A stretch of 9,930 nt of DNA from an uncultured Rikenellaceae bacterium (GTDB lineage: Bacteria; Bacteroidota; Bacteroidia; Bacteroidales; Rikenellaceae). Both the position numbers and the translations under genes were made by a program. Position 1 is the first letter of the stretch. Each line of letters begins with the position of its first letter. Under the pieces are notes generated by a model. It was given only the letters and a program-made list of their open reading frames with translations. It made no database searches and was not told the origin of the DNA. Positions 1-7,491 of the stretch are shown here, one piece after another. Location: NCBI GenBank assembly GCA_947038135.1, contig CAMQVM010000039.1, forward strand, positions 1 to 9,930, in the 5' to 3' direction.

Positions 1-306
1 CTCAAACATAAGAGCCTGCGTAGGAGATTTACACTCTATTGCAGAGCTTTTTGGCTCTGCATAGATAGTGCTTATATCAACAGTATACTTACCATGAGGT
101 ATATTAGTCATAGTGTAACCACCATTCTCATCTGTAAGAACAAACTTTTGAATTGACACGATACCCACAAGTGCGCTAGATATAGGATTACCACCTTTAT
201 CAACTACCTTTCCAGATATAGTTGTCATTTTAGAGTCATCGCCATTTGCTGAAAATGATAAAAAGAGTGTAAAAAAGATGGTAAGTGTATGCGTTATAAA
301 TTTCAT
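1..306 (-). CDS. Secreted protein with CarboxypepD_reg-like N-terminal domain, partial (5' end only)
   Basis: An open frame starts at the ATG at 306-304 and runs without a stop to the left edge, giving 102 residues with the C-terminus missing. Residues 1-20 (MKFITHTLTIFFTLFLSFSA) form a typical Sec signal peptide. From about residue 29, ISGKVVDKGGNPISSALVGI, then LTDENGGYTM and PHGKYTVDIS, follow the beta-sandwich pattern of CarboxypepD_reg-like domains (G-V-V-D-G-P, TDENG-Y, P-G-Y). In Bacteroidota this domain often opens SusC/RagA-type TonB-dependent outer-membrane receptors, but it also occurs on other exported proteins. No TonB box or plug domain is inside the window, so the receptor assignment is an inference. 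The gene is divergent from the aminotransferase, with a possible -7 box at 391-398. Confidence 0.8.
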   Translation of the reverse strand, partial: MKFITHTLTIFFTLFLSFSANGDDSKMTTISGKVVDKGGNPISSALVGIVSIQKFVLTDENGGYTMTNIPHGKYTVDISTIYAEPKSSAIECKSPTQALMFE

Positions 307-390
307 AATTATAGTGCTATTTTTGTTAATATTGTAGTAAAAACAGATATGACAGGCGAGTTATGCTCTGAATCAACCATATTTACAGGT

Positions 391-398
391 CAAAGGTA
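391..398 (-). promoter_or_regulatory. Putative Bacteroidota -7 box for the secreted-protein gene
   Basis: CAAAGGTA on the plus strand reads TACCTTTG on the minus strand, a full match to the Bacteroidota TAnnTTTG element. Transcription would begin near 385, leaving a leader of about 80 bases before the ATG at 306. No good TTTG -33 box is seen at the right distance, only TTTA. Confidence 0.45.
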
Positions 399-494
399 TA
401 GAAGCAAACACAAATAGTAAATACCTAAACATGGGTATATAATAGCTACCCGACAACTTAAAGCATAAATCAAAGGGCTACAATACACTAACAA

Positions 495-680
495 TCAGAA
501 TATTACAGAATGATTAGACAACACAATTACCACAAAAGGCGCCGATTTGAATAATAGAACATCTAAAAACGGAATAATAATATGGTATATAACACAACAG
601 ATAACAAACAAGATTAAAGCACCACTTATTAGTATCAATTTAAAACATTGCTCAGATCGTAAAATTTGTATTAATTTCAT
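495..680 (-). CDS. Possible small membrane protein, 61 aa (doubtful)
   Basis: An ATG at 680 opens 61 codons ending in TGA. Residues 14-45 are strongly hydrophobic (KLILISGALILFVICCVIYH, then IIIPFLDVLLF), compatible with one or two membrane spans after a short basic N-terminus (MKLIQILRSEQ). This is what a real small membrane protein would look like, but random ORFs in AT-rich DNA also encode hydrophobic strings. No TAnnTTTG box stands at a sensible distance upstream and no family is recognised. It lies alone in the 307-799 intergenic region. Reported because it is the only coding candidate there. Confidence 0.25.
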   Translation of the reverse strand: MKLIQILRSEQCFKLILISGALILFVICCVIYHIIIPFLDVLLFKSAPFVVIVLSNHSVIF

Positions 681-761
681 AATAACAGATCGAATTTTAC
701 ATATATGAACAATAATATTAATATTATTACATATTAAATACGATTATCAAAATTGTTTTTA

Positions 762-769
762 TATCTTTG
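762..769 (+). promoter_or_regulatory. Bacteroidota -7 box for the aminotransferase gene
   Basis: TATCTTTG matches TAnnTTTG exactly and lies 30 bases before the chosen GTG start at 800. Transcription would start around 775, giving a leader of about 25 bases. The -33 region (about 739-742) lacks a clear TTTG. The box argues against a translation start at the in-frame TTG at 767, which falls inside it. Confidence 0.6.
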
Positions 770-799
770 TGGTTACTAATAATTAAAACAGTTTGTATT

Positions 800-1999
800 G
801 TGCCTAAATTATCATATAAAGCAGCTACGATGCCTGCTTCACCAATCAGAAAATTAGCTCCATTTGCCGAACAAGCTAAAGCTAGAGGCATTAAAGTATT
901 TCATCTTAACATAGGACAACCAGATATAGAGACTCCAGAAGTAGCCCTTAAAGCTATTCATGACATCAAACAGCGTATATTTGCATACACACACTCTGCA
1001 GGACGTGAATCGTATAAGATAAAACTATCTAAATACTATCAAAACCTTGGGCTAGATGTATCATCTAACGATTTATTAATTACAACAGGTGGCTCAGAGG
1101 CTATTGTATTTGCAATGCTTGCCTGCCTTAATAATGAAGATGAGGTTATTATACCCGAACCTTTTTATGCAAACTACAATGGGTTTGCGGTAGAGGTAGG
1201 TGCCAAGATTGTGCCTATTGTATCATCAATAGACAACGATTTTGCGCTGCCTGAAATAGCAGATATAGAGAGTAAAATAACAGATAAAACAAAGGCAATA
1301 ATTATATGTAACCCTAACAACCCTACTGGGTACCTTTACTCTCTAAAGGAGCTAGAGGAGCTTAACCAGCTAGTTATAAAGCACGATATATTTCTTATTG
1401 TAGATGAGGTATATAGAGAATTTTGCTATGATGGTAATATACATCACTCTGCACTGAAGCTAAAGGGTGGAGAGCAAAATATAATTGTTATAGACTCAGT
1501 ATCAAAACGATATAGTATGTGCGGTGTTAGGTTGGGCACTATAATAACAAAAAACATTGATATCTTAGATGCCGCTCTACGCATGGGGCAGGCACGTTTA
1601 TGCCCTCCGCTGCTTGCACAAATAGCTGGCGAAGCTGCACTTGACACACCACAAAGCTACTTTGACCAGGTGTATAACGAGTATATCGAAAGACGCAATG
1701 TTACAATTAATGCCTTAAATAAAATAGAGGGGGTGTACTCTCCTATGCCAAAGGGCGCATTTTATTCGATTGTTAAGCTACCAATTAAGTCGGCAGACCA
1801 CTTTGCAAAGTGGCTTCTTGAAGAGTTTTCGTATAACGGAGCAACTGTTATGTTAGCCCCTGCATCTGGATTTTATGCCACTGAAGGGCTTGGAGCCAAT
1901 GAAGTGCGCATCGCCTATGTTCTTAACAAAGAAGATTTAATAGATGCTGTAAAGTGCATTGAGGCTGCTCTTGTTGAATATAAAGCGCTGGTTGATTAA
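800..1999 (+). CDS. Pyridoxal-phosphate-dependent aminotransferase, class I (aspartate aminotransferase-like)
   Basis: A 399-residue cytoplasmic fold-type I aminotransferase that would move an amino group between an amino acid and a 2-oxo acid through PLP. Landmarks (numbered from the GTG): PASPIRKL near the N-terminus, HLNIGQPD around 36-43, TTGGSEA at about 96-102, the NPNNPTG motif at 171-177, DEVYREF with the PLP-contacting Asp202 and Tyr205, SVSKRYS with the Schiff-base Lys236, and Arg370 in VRIAYVLN at the carboxylate-binding position. The length is normal for the family. The GTG at 800 is chosen because PKLSYKAATMPASPIRKL fits the usual start of Bacteroidota homologues and the longer TTG-started form would begin inside the promoter. 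An ATG at 830 is a less likely alternative. Substrate cannot be fixed from sequence; aspartate or another amino acid is possible. Confidence 0.93.
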   Translation: MPKLSYKAATMPASPIRKLAPFAEQAKARGIKVFHLNIGQPDIETPEVALKAIHDIKQRIFAYTHSAGRESYKIKLSKYYQNLGLDVSSNDLLITTGGSEAIVFAMLACLNNEDEVIIPEPFYANYNGFAVEVGAKIVPIVSSIDNDFALPEIADIESKITDKTKAIIICNPNNPTGYLYSLKELEELNQLVIKHDIFLIVDEVYREFCYDGNIHHSALKLKGGEQNIIVIDSVSKRYSMCGVRLGTIITKNIDILDAALRMGQARLCPPLLAQIAGEAALDTPQSYFDQVYNEYIERRNVTINALNKIEGVYSPMPKGAFYSIVKLPIKSADHFAKWLLEEFSYNGATVMLAPASGFYATEGLGANEVRIAYVLNKEDLIDAVKCIEAALVEYKALVD

Positions 2000-2072
2000 A
2001 TTATTATTAGTTTATATTAGTGATTAAACTCTATTTTAGTGCGATTTAATTTTACAACTTTAAATATTTATA

Positions 2073-2080
2073 TACCTTTG
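2073..2080 (+). promoter_or_regulatory. Bacteroidota -7 box for the DUF456 gene
   Basis: TACCTTTG is an exact TAnnTTTG element 21 bases before the ATG at 2102. A weak -33 (TTTA, 2051-2054) sits 18 bases upstream. The gene therefore seems to have its own promoter rather than relying on readthrough from the aminotransferase. Confidence 0.6.
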
Positions 2081-2101
2081 CACTATAATAATAAATAAAA
2101 T

Positions 2102-2590
2102 ATGGATATCTTAATTGAAATAGTAGCTGTTTTATGTGGAGTGATAGGTATTATAGGAGTACTACTCCCTATAATACCGGGCTCAGTAGCGAGCTACGTT
2201 GGTATGTTAATACTATATATTTGGGGTAGTAATGTTAGAGACGATATAAGTATAACGGTTATGATAGTTATGCTTATTGTAGTTATTATTGTCTCAGTGC
2301 TTGACGTTATTATACCAGCATACTACACAAAAAAGAATGGGGGCTCAAAATCAGCATCATGGGCAGCGCTTATATGCATGATATTAGCAGCTCCTATTTT
2401 CCCTCCTTTTGGTATGATTATAGCTTCTTTTCTAGGTGCATTACTTGCTGAGATTCTCATAGAGAAAAAAGACAACAAAAAGGCTTTAAAAGCAGCGTTT
2501 GGCTCATTTATCGGTTTTTTGATTGGTACAGGACTCAAGCTTATTGCCGGAGTTGTGATGTTGTACTATATTATTATCGGAGTGATATAA
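2102..2590 (+). CDS. DUF456 family integral membrane protein
   Basis: A 162-residue, very hydrophobic protein with about five predicted membrane segments (roughly residues 2-23, 28-42, 50-74, 86-118 and 130-160). The pattern fits the DUF456 family (PF04306): GVIGIIGVLLPIIPG near the N-terminus, a short basic loop YYTKKNGGSKSAS at about 75-86, then FPPFGMIIASFLGALLAEIL, and a final glycine-rich KAAFGSFIGFLIGTGLKL. The length is normal for the family. The function of DUF456 proteins is unknown, and the neighbours do not suggest one. The ATG at 2102 is the natural start because a promoter -7 box ends 21 bases before it. It converges on the rubrerythrin gene, with the shared terminator at 2801-2844 between them. 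Confidence 0.88.
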   Translation: MDILIEIVAVLCGVIGIIGVLLPIIPGSVASYVGMLILYIWGSNVRDDISITVMIVMLIVVIIVSVLDVIIPAYYTKKNGGSKSASWAALICMILAAPIFPPFGMIIASFLGALLAEILIEKKDNKKALKAAFGSFIGFLIGTGLKLIAGVVMLYYIIIGVI

Positions 2591-2664
2591 CACAGGTAAT
2601 TTAACGCTTAAGATATAACAGACTCTAAGACTATTGCAAAATAAGAATTTATACATATTTTACA

Positions 2665-2760
2665 TTCCAAAAATAATTTAGTCATAAATATTAAAAAAGC
2701 TCCTTTCAGAGTCCATATAGCTTGCAAACAGTGCATATTTATCTATGACTTATTTTTGAA
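2665..2760. repeat. Imperfect inverted repeat in the 3' region of the DUF456 gene
   Basis: CAAAAATAA (2668-2676) pairs with TTATTTTTG (2750-2758), and GTCATA (2681-2686) pairs with TATGAC (2744-2749), with a 4-base bulge on the left and a 57-base loop. It lies in the 300-base gap between DUF456 and the terminator. It may be an RNA fold in the DUF456 3' UTR or the ends of a degraded small element. The pairing is AT-rich, so it may also be chance. Confidence 0.35.
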
Positions 2761-2800
2761 GACTAAACACGATAATTTGTGAATTAGCCTATATAAAACC

Positions 2801-2844
2801 ACAAAACCACCCCTCTGTAATAGCTTACATAAGGGTGGTTTTGT
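2801..2844. terminator. Bidirectional terminator between the DUF456 and rbr genes
   Basis: ACAAAACCACCC (2801-2812) and GGGTGGTTTTGT (2833-2844) form a perfect 12-bp stem. Inside it, TGTAA (2816-2820) and TTACA (2825-2829) add a second short stem with a TAGC loop. T-rich stretches close the stem on both strands, so it can serve both convergent transcripts. It begins 47 bases past the rbr stop and about 210 bases past the DUF456 stop. Confidence 0.8.
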
Positions 2845-2890
2845 ATTTTGATAACAACTTAAATAGTCCGTTGGGGATACCTAAGAAATA

Positions 2891-3466
2891 TTACAAGTTA
2901 TCTTTCATAGGCTCAAAGTAAGCCTTTGGATGGATACAAGCTGGGCAAATTTCAGGAGCTTCTGTTGACTTGCATATATATCCACAGTTACGACACTGCC
3001 ACCATATTTCACCATCACGCTTAAAGTAGTCTGCATCAGTGATACGACTAAGTAGCTTTAAGTAACGCTGCTCATGCATCGCTTCAACTTCTGATATCTT
3101 TGAGAAAGCCTCAGCGATATTGTCAAAACCCTCCTCTTTTGCAACTCTTGCAAACTCTGGATACAATAGTGACCACTCTTCATTCTCTCCGTTAGCTGCC
3201 TCAATAAGGTTTTCGGCTGTTGTGCCTATCTTTCCTGCTGGAAAAGATGCAGTTATTTCAAGCTCTCCACCTTCAAGAAACTTGAAAAAACGCTCTGCGT
3301 GCTCTTTCTCTTGATCTGCAGTCTCTGCAAAATTTGCTGCTATCTGTTCAAAACCCTCTTTTTTTGCAGCACTTGCAAAAAAAGTGTAACGAGTGCGTGC
3401 TTGTGATTCACCTGCAAATGCTTTAAGCAGATTCACTTCTGTTAATGTTCCTTTGATACTTTTCAT
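2891..3466 (-). CDS. rbr: Rubrerythrin (diiron peroxidase with C-terminal rubredoxin domain)
   Basis: A 191-residue cytoplasmic protein that in this family reduces hydrogen peroxide to water with electrons from the rubredoxin-type iron. Residues 1-145 form the ferritin-like four-helix domain with the expected diiron ligands: Glu20 (FAGESQARTRY), Glu53 and His56 (DQEKEHAERFF), Glu94 and Glu97, and Glu128 and His131 (EVEAMHEQRY). Residues 155-185 form a rubredoxin-like centre with Cys158-x2-Cys161 and Cys174-x2-Cys177, plus an extra Cys165. All key residues are present and the length is standard. It is the last gene of the minus-strand cluster, 26 bases after the lolA-like gene, and ends before a strong terminator. 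No TAnnTTTG box is seen in the short gap, so it is probably cotranscribed or has an internal promoter. It suggests an anaerobic or microaerophilic lifestyle. Confidence 0.96.
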   Translation of the reverse strand: MKSIKGTLTEVNLLKAFAGESQARTRYTFFASAAKKEGFEQIAANFAETADQEKEHAERFFKFLEGGELEITASFPAGKIGTTAENLIEAANGENEEWSLLYPEFARVAKEEGFDNIAEAFSKISEVEAMHEQRYLKLLSRITDADYFKRDGEIWWQCRNCGYICKSTEAPEICPACIHPKAYFEPMKDNL

Positions 3467-3467
3467 A

Positions 3468-3496
3468 GTAATAATTTTATATTGTAATAATTTTAT
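3468..3496. repeat. 13-base tandem direct repeat between lolA and rbr
   Basis: GTAATAATTTTAT occurs at 3468-3480 and again at 3484-3496, a period of 16. The right copy overlaps the lolA stop codon and the left copy sits just ahead of the rbr start. It may be a local duplication or a paired binding site; nothing further can be said. Confidence 0.5.
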
Positions 3497-4056
3497 CTGA
3501 AATCAATTACTTCAAAACCAGGATATTCCTTCTTTGAGAATTTGAAGTTAGCTATATCTGCTAAGTTGTAACTTATATTATTAACAGTAAATTCTACACC
3601 TTCGCCCGATATAGGAATAAAAGACAGCTTGGAAATCTCTCTTTTATCATTAAGCGTTAAAGTAATAGTCTCCACCCCGACTTTATCTCTATCTATTGGT
3701 GTAAGCAAATAGAGGTCTCCCACCTCTTTAATAGTGAAATCAGAGGTGTTTAAGGTGAACATATTAATAGGGTTTGCCAACACACCGTCGCCTTCAAGCT
3801 CTTCGATGATAATTTCAGAACTCTTTTTATTAATACTATACAATACCTCTCCGTCATATATAATGTCAGTGCGAGTATTCTCGACCTTAAAAGTTTCTCC
3901 TTTACTAGTGAGTACAAAACGATTGTAACCGTTAGAAAACTCAATTTTAAAACTGTTGCTATCTTTAAACTTGTTAAATACAGCATCTATTTTACCCTCT
4001 TGGGCTGATGCAGTAAGCGTCATTAACGCTGCGGATATCATTGCTACTATTTTCAT
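3493..4056 (-). CDS. lolA: LolA-like periplasmic outer-membrane lipoprotein carrier
   Basis: A 187-residue secreted protein. Residues 1-18 (MKIVAMISAALMTLTASA) form a Sec signal peptide with likely cleavage before Gln19, and there is no lipobox. The rest is rich in beta strands, as in the LolA/LolB half-barrel: FKIEFSNGYNRFVLTSKGETFKV, IIYDGEVLYSINKKSSEIII, and a closing FKFSKKEYPGFEVIDFR that matches the typical C-terminal end of Bacteroidota LolA-like proteins (F-x-K-x-YPG-x-EVIDLR). Family role: carrying lipoproteins from the inner membrane across the periplasm to the outer membrane. It is encoded 5 bases after ftsK, a pairing I recall as common in Bacteroidota, and is probably cotranscribed with it. 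It is shorter than some relatives but looks complete. Confidence 0.87.
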   Translation of the reverse strand: MKIVAMISAALMTLTASAQEGKIDAVFNKFKDSNSFKIEFSNGYNRFVLTSKGETFKVENTRTDIIYDGEVLYSINKKSSEIIIEELEGDGVLANPINMFTLNTSDFTIKEVGDLYLLTPIDRDKVGVETITLTLNDKREISKLSFIPISGEGVEFTVNNISYNLADIANFKFSKKEYPGFEVIDFR

Positions 4057-4061
4057 ATATT

Positions 4062-7000
4062 TTAATTTTCCATATCTATTAATATCATTTCTAACGATGT
4101 CATATCTGCAACAAGCACTTTTCGAGGCTTACTACCCTCTTGGCGTGATACAATTCCTGCCTTCTCTAACTGATCCATCAAACGCCCTGCTCTATTAAAA
4201 CCAATAGAAAAATTGCGCTGTATAGTAGAGGCAGAGCCTTGCTGATTTTGCACCACATAACGTGCCACCTCTATGAATTTATCATCTATTTTACTGTTAT
4301 GTCCACTAACAGAATTATCTTTCTTACCATCGCTTTCAGGTACAAAATCTGGTAACTCATAAGCACAAGGATATCCTCTTTGCTCACTTATATAATCGGT
4401 AATGCGCTCAACCTCTGGCGTATCAATAAATGCACACTGCACACGAGTTACTTCATTACCAGTAGACACGAGCATATCTCCACAACCTATCAATTGATTA
4501 GCTCCTGGTTGATCAAGAATAGTACGAGAGTCTACCATGCTAGATACTCTAAATGCTATTCGGGCAGGGAAGTTAGCCTTAATAACACCTGTAATGATAT
4601 TAGTGGTAGGTCGCTGTGTTGCAATAACTAGGTGGATTCCTACTGCACGAGCAAGTTGTGCAATACGTGCTATCGGAACCTCTATTTCACGCCCAGCAGT
4701 CATAATAAGGTCGGCAAACTCATCGATTATAACAACAAAATATGGCATAAACCTATGCCCTTTATTAGGGTTAAGCCTACGATTGGTAAACTTTACATTA
4801 TACTCTTTTATGTTTCTAACCTTTGCTAGTTTAAGCAGATCATAGCGAGCATCCATCTCTATACATAAAGAATTAAGCGTATAGATCACCTTTTGAGTAT
4901 CTGTAATAATAGCCTCGTCTTCACTTCCCATCTTCGCCAAGAAATGCTTTTCAATGCTTGAATAGAGTGTCAACTCCACTTTTTTAGGATCTATAAGCAC
5001 CAGTTTAAGCTCAGCAGGGTGCTTTTTATATAACAATGATGTTATAATAGCATTAAGACCTACTGATTTACCCTGCCCCGTAGCACCTGCAACCAATAGA
5101 TGAGGTAACTTAGCTAAATCAATAACGAAATCATCATTTTGAATAGTACGCCCAAGCACAATTGGCAGGTCGAACTTACACTCATTAAACTTAGCAGACT
5201 TCACCACTGAGTACATAGATACCACCTCTTTATTTTTATTTGGCACCTCTATACCAATAGTCCCTTTTCCAGGTATTGGCGCAATAATACGTATTCCAAG
5301 AGCTGACAAACTTAGGGCTATATCATCTTCAAGGTTTTTGATTTTTGATATACGCACACCTGCCGCTGGTTTTATCTCATAAAGGGTTACTGTTGGTCCT
5401 ATGGTCGCCTTAATCTTATCGATACTTATATTAAAGTTACTTAAGGTCTCTACAATACGATTTTTATTTTCATATAGCTCCTCTTCTGTTACTATCACCT
5501 TACTTATGCGATTATCTAGAAGATCTATCGGCGGAAGCATATATGATGATAACTCTTTTGTAGGGTCATATACCGACATATCTATATCATCAGCCTCTTC
5601 ACTATGGTTGGTTGTAATGGTGATATTTTCACTATCTGGAATATTATCGACCTGAAGCTCAGCATTAGATGTTACAGATATCTCAAAATCGTCTTTTACA
5701 TCATCTGATGCAGTGTACCCTCCTGCAATCACAAAATCATCTGCTGATTCGACTTCGGGAGAGACAGTAATTTCAAAATCAGGTTCTTGATTAGATGTCG
5801 GAGCTACCCTCTTTATTGGAGTTGGGTCTAGCTCTATCTCTGTATCATTCTGCGTTAGATCTGTTTGTGCTTGCTCAGAGACTACTGCTATTTGTGCTTG
5901 TGCAGAGACCACTTCTGTTTGTGGTTCTAAACCGTTAATTTCTACGACTTCTGATTTTGGCAACTCCTCATTTGCTGATGACTTTAGCTCTTTATCTACA
6001 AGTTGCACCAACTCATCAACACCCGTAAATAACACAATATTATTAGTGTCGATAGTTTGACTGTAATCATTTAAAGACCTCTCTACAATTTCACTTTCTG
6101 TATGTGTGGTTACAACGTTTTCGTCAACATCTATAGGGTCGATATCCTTTATTTCAAATATAGCAAGATCATCTTCTATATGAGATACTGGTCGCAGTAG
6201 TGGTCCTTTTTCATGCTCTATTGTTGCATATTTATCTCTATCTATTTGATGACTTTCAAACTCTGCTCCAGACTCTGACTCAGTTTCAGACTCATTTTCA
6301 GACTCTGCTTCATATTTATGCTCTAGGTCGTTATCAGCAAACCTTTGTGGCAGACTCTCCTCCGACTCAGCAGAATAGTTATATTGCGGTTGTTGAATAG
6401 AATAGTCGTATTGTGGCTGAAACTCTTCTTCTTGAGGCTCAAATGGCTTGAATGGGGTATTAGTAATGTATAACTCCTCTTCAGCAGCTGCCACCCTTTT
6501 ATCTTCTCTTTCAATTCGTTCTACTCCTTGCTTATTACCTTTTGATATAAAGGAAAACAGAGATACAAGTATAGATGCAACAGAGCCTAATCCTTTAATA
6601 AAAACATTTACATATTTTGAAAATGAAGCCCCTAGATATTTAAAAAGCGTAAGACTAGTAAAAACTAACCATATAGCAAACACTGCAAATATGACAAAGC
6701 CTGCACCACTATTACCAGTGATATTAACAAGCCATATATACATAGTATACCCCCATTCACCACCTATTGAGCTACCAAACACACCCTGCGCTGGGTATAT
6801 ATATACTGCTGCGGTTGCCCCTATAAGAGTTAACGGAACAAGAGATGCCATGGCTTTACGATAAAAAAGTAAATTAACCCTGAAAAGCACAAACGAAAAA
6901 GATACAACTATAAGAGGTATACATAGTGCAAACACACCAAAAAGCTTCCCTACAAGAATATTTGCAGTGATAGCCCCAAGCTTCCCCATAGCGTTACCCA

Positions 7001-7274
7001 CTTTATAAGGAGACAACTCGAAGAGCTGACCAAAGCTATTAAATGACTGATCACGCTGCCAATTATCAAAATATGATATTATAGCCCCCAAAAGAAGCAT
7101 TGATATAGTTAAAAGTATTATTGCTGTTACATAAATATTTTTATTATCTTCAGGACTCTTTTTTGCAGGTACCGACTCCTTACCCTCCACCATTGACTGC
7201 GGAGAAGAAGGGGTAATCTTTTTTGCTCTCGGTTTTGGTTCTACTCTTTTTTTGGTTACTCTTTTTACTGCCAT
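4062..7274 (-). CDS. ftsK: DNA translocase FtsK
   Basis: A 1070-residue septal DNA pump that clears and aligns chromosome termini at division. A basic N-terminus (AVKRVTKKRVEPKPRAKK) leads into about four membrane segments (roughly 46-68, 104-132, 141-160 and 178-212). An acidic linker, poor in hydrophobic residues and rich in Glu, Ser and Gln, spans about 255-590. The motor (about 595-985) holds the Walker A motif GATGQGKS at 730-737 (Lys736), the Walker B motif VVIIDEFADL with Asp851 and Glu852, and ATQRPTTNIITGVIKANFPA. A C-terminal winged-helix gamma domain (about 998-1068; ASTIQRNFSIGFNRAGRLMDQLEKAGIVS) would read the orienting DNA motif. All parts are intact; the linker is long. The ATG at 7274 is supported by an upstream -7 box at 7316-7323. 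It is first in the ftsK-lolA-rbr cluster. Confidence 0.97.
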   Translation of the reverse strand: MAVKRVTKKRVEPKPRAKKITPSSPQSMVEGKESVPAKKSPEDNKNIYVTAIILLTISMLLLGAIISYFDNWQRDQSFNSFGQLFELSPYKVGNAMGKLGAITANILVGKLFGVFALCIPLIVVSFSFVLFRVNLLFYRKAMASLVPLTLIGATAAVYIYPAQGVFGSSIGGEWGYTMYIWLVNITGNSGAGFVIFAVFAIWLVFTSLTLFKYLGASFSKYVNVFIKGLGSVASILVSLFSFISKGNKQGVERIEREDKRVAAAEEELYITNTPFKPFEPQEEEFQPQYDYSIQQPQYNYSAESEESLPQRFADNDLEHKYEAESENESETESESGAEFESHQIDRDKYATIEHEKGPLLRPVSHIEDDLAIFEIKDIDPIDVDENVVTTHTESEIVERSLNDYSQTIDTNNIVLFTGVDELVQLVDKELKSSANEELPKSEVVEINGLEPQTEVVSAQAQIAVVSEQAQTDLTQNDTEIELDPTPIKRVAPTSNQEPDFEITVSPEVESADDFVIAGGYTASDDVKDDFEISVTSNAELQVDNIPDSENITITTNHSEEADDIDMSVYDPTKELSSYMLPPIDLLDNRISKVIVTEEELYENKNRIVETLSNFNISIDKIKATIGPTVTLYEIKPAAGVRISKIKNLEDDIALSLSALGIRIIAPIPGKGTIGIEVPNKNKEVVSMYSVVKSAKFNECKFDLPIVLGRTIQNDDFVIDLAKLPHLLVAGATGQGKSVGLNAIITSLLYKKHPAELKLVLIDPKKVELTLYSSIEKHFLAKMGSEDEAIITDTQKVIYTLNSLCIEMDARYDLLKLAKVRNIKEYNVKFTNRRLNPNKGHRFMPYFVVIIDEFADLIMTAGREIEVPIARIAQLARAVGIHLVIATQRPTTNIITGVIKANFPARIAFRVSSMVDSRTILDQPGANQLIGCGDMLVSTGNEVTRVQCAFIDTPEVERITDYISEQRGYPCAYELPDFVPESDGKKDNSVSGHNSKIDDKFIEVARYVVQNQQGSASTIQRNFSIGFNRAGRLMDQLEKAGIVSRQEGSKPRKVLVADMTSLEMILIDMEN

Positions 7275-7315
7275 TACTTACTAGTTTTCGATCACTAAAT
7301 ACATTTCTTAAACAT

Positions 7316-7323
7316 CAAAGATA
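7316..7323 (-). promoter_or_regulatory. Bacteroidota -7 box for ftsK
   Basis: CAAAGATA on the plus strand reads TATCTTTG on the minus strand, an exact TAnnTTTG element about 42 bases before the ftsK ATG. The -33 region is AT-rich without a clear TTTG. It would drive the ftsK-lolA(-rbr) transcript. Confidence 0.6.
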
Positions 7324-7463
7324 ACACTTATTTTATTAAGATTTATTAAAATTAATTAAAACTTTCATTTATGGTTTATTATTACTCTGTTAATCTATTA
7401 TTTGTACTTATTTTTTCATTATTATCTACCATGTATATCAATATTACTCTATTAAGTACGACT

Positions 7464-7479
7464 TGGCATAATTTATGCA
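7464..7479 (+). promoter_or_regulatory. Palindromic site resembling a sigma-54 -24/-12 promoter (weak)
   Basis: TGGCATAATTTATGCA has the GG and GC pairs 10 bases apart, the spacing of the RpoN consensus TGGCAC-N5-TTGC, with two mismatches. The same bases form a perfect palindrome, GCATAA-T-TTATGC (7466-7478), so a regulator site is just as likely. No plus-strand gene follows closely; downstream is the antisense side of the XRE gene. Confidence 0.2.
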
Positions 7480-7491
7480 AATTTAGCTTGT

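Larger units (their letters stand above)
307..799. other. Divergent intergenic region
   Basis: This AT-rich gap of about 490 bases separates the leftward secreted-protein gene from the rightward aminotransferase. It contains the two -7 boxes listed separately and one doubtful 61-codon ORF. No RNA gene, strong hairpin or repeat was seen in the rest. Confidence 0.6.

Noticed and set aside
2009..2030. Possible terminator after the aminotransferase (AGTTTA / TAAACT)
   Set aside because: The stem is 6 bp of almost only A-T pairs with no T run after it; too weak to call.
6448..6864. 138-codon plus-strand open frame inside ftsK
   Set aside because: It is antisense to the FtsK membrane and linker coding region, which is intact and well supported. 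It shows no domain of its own.
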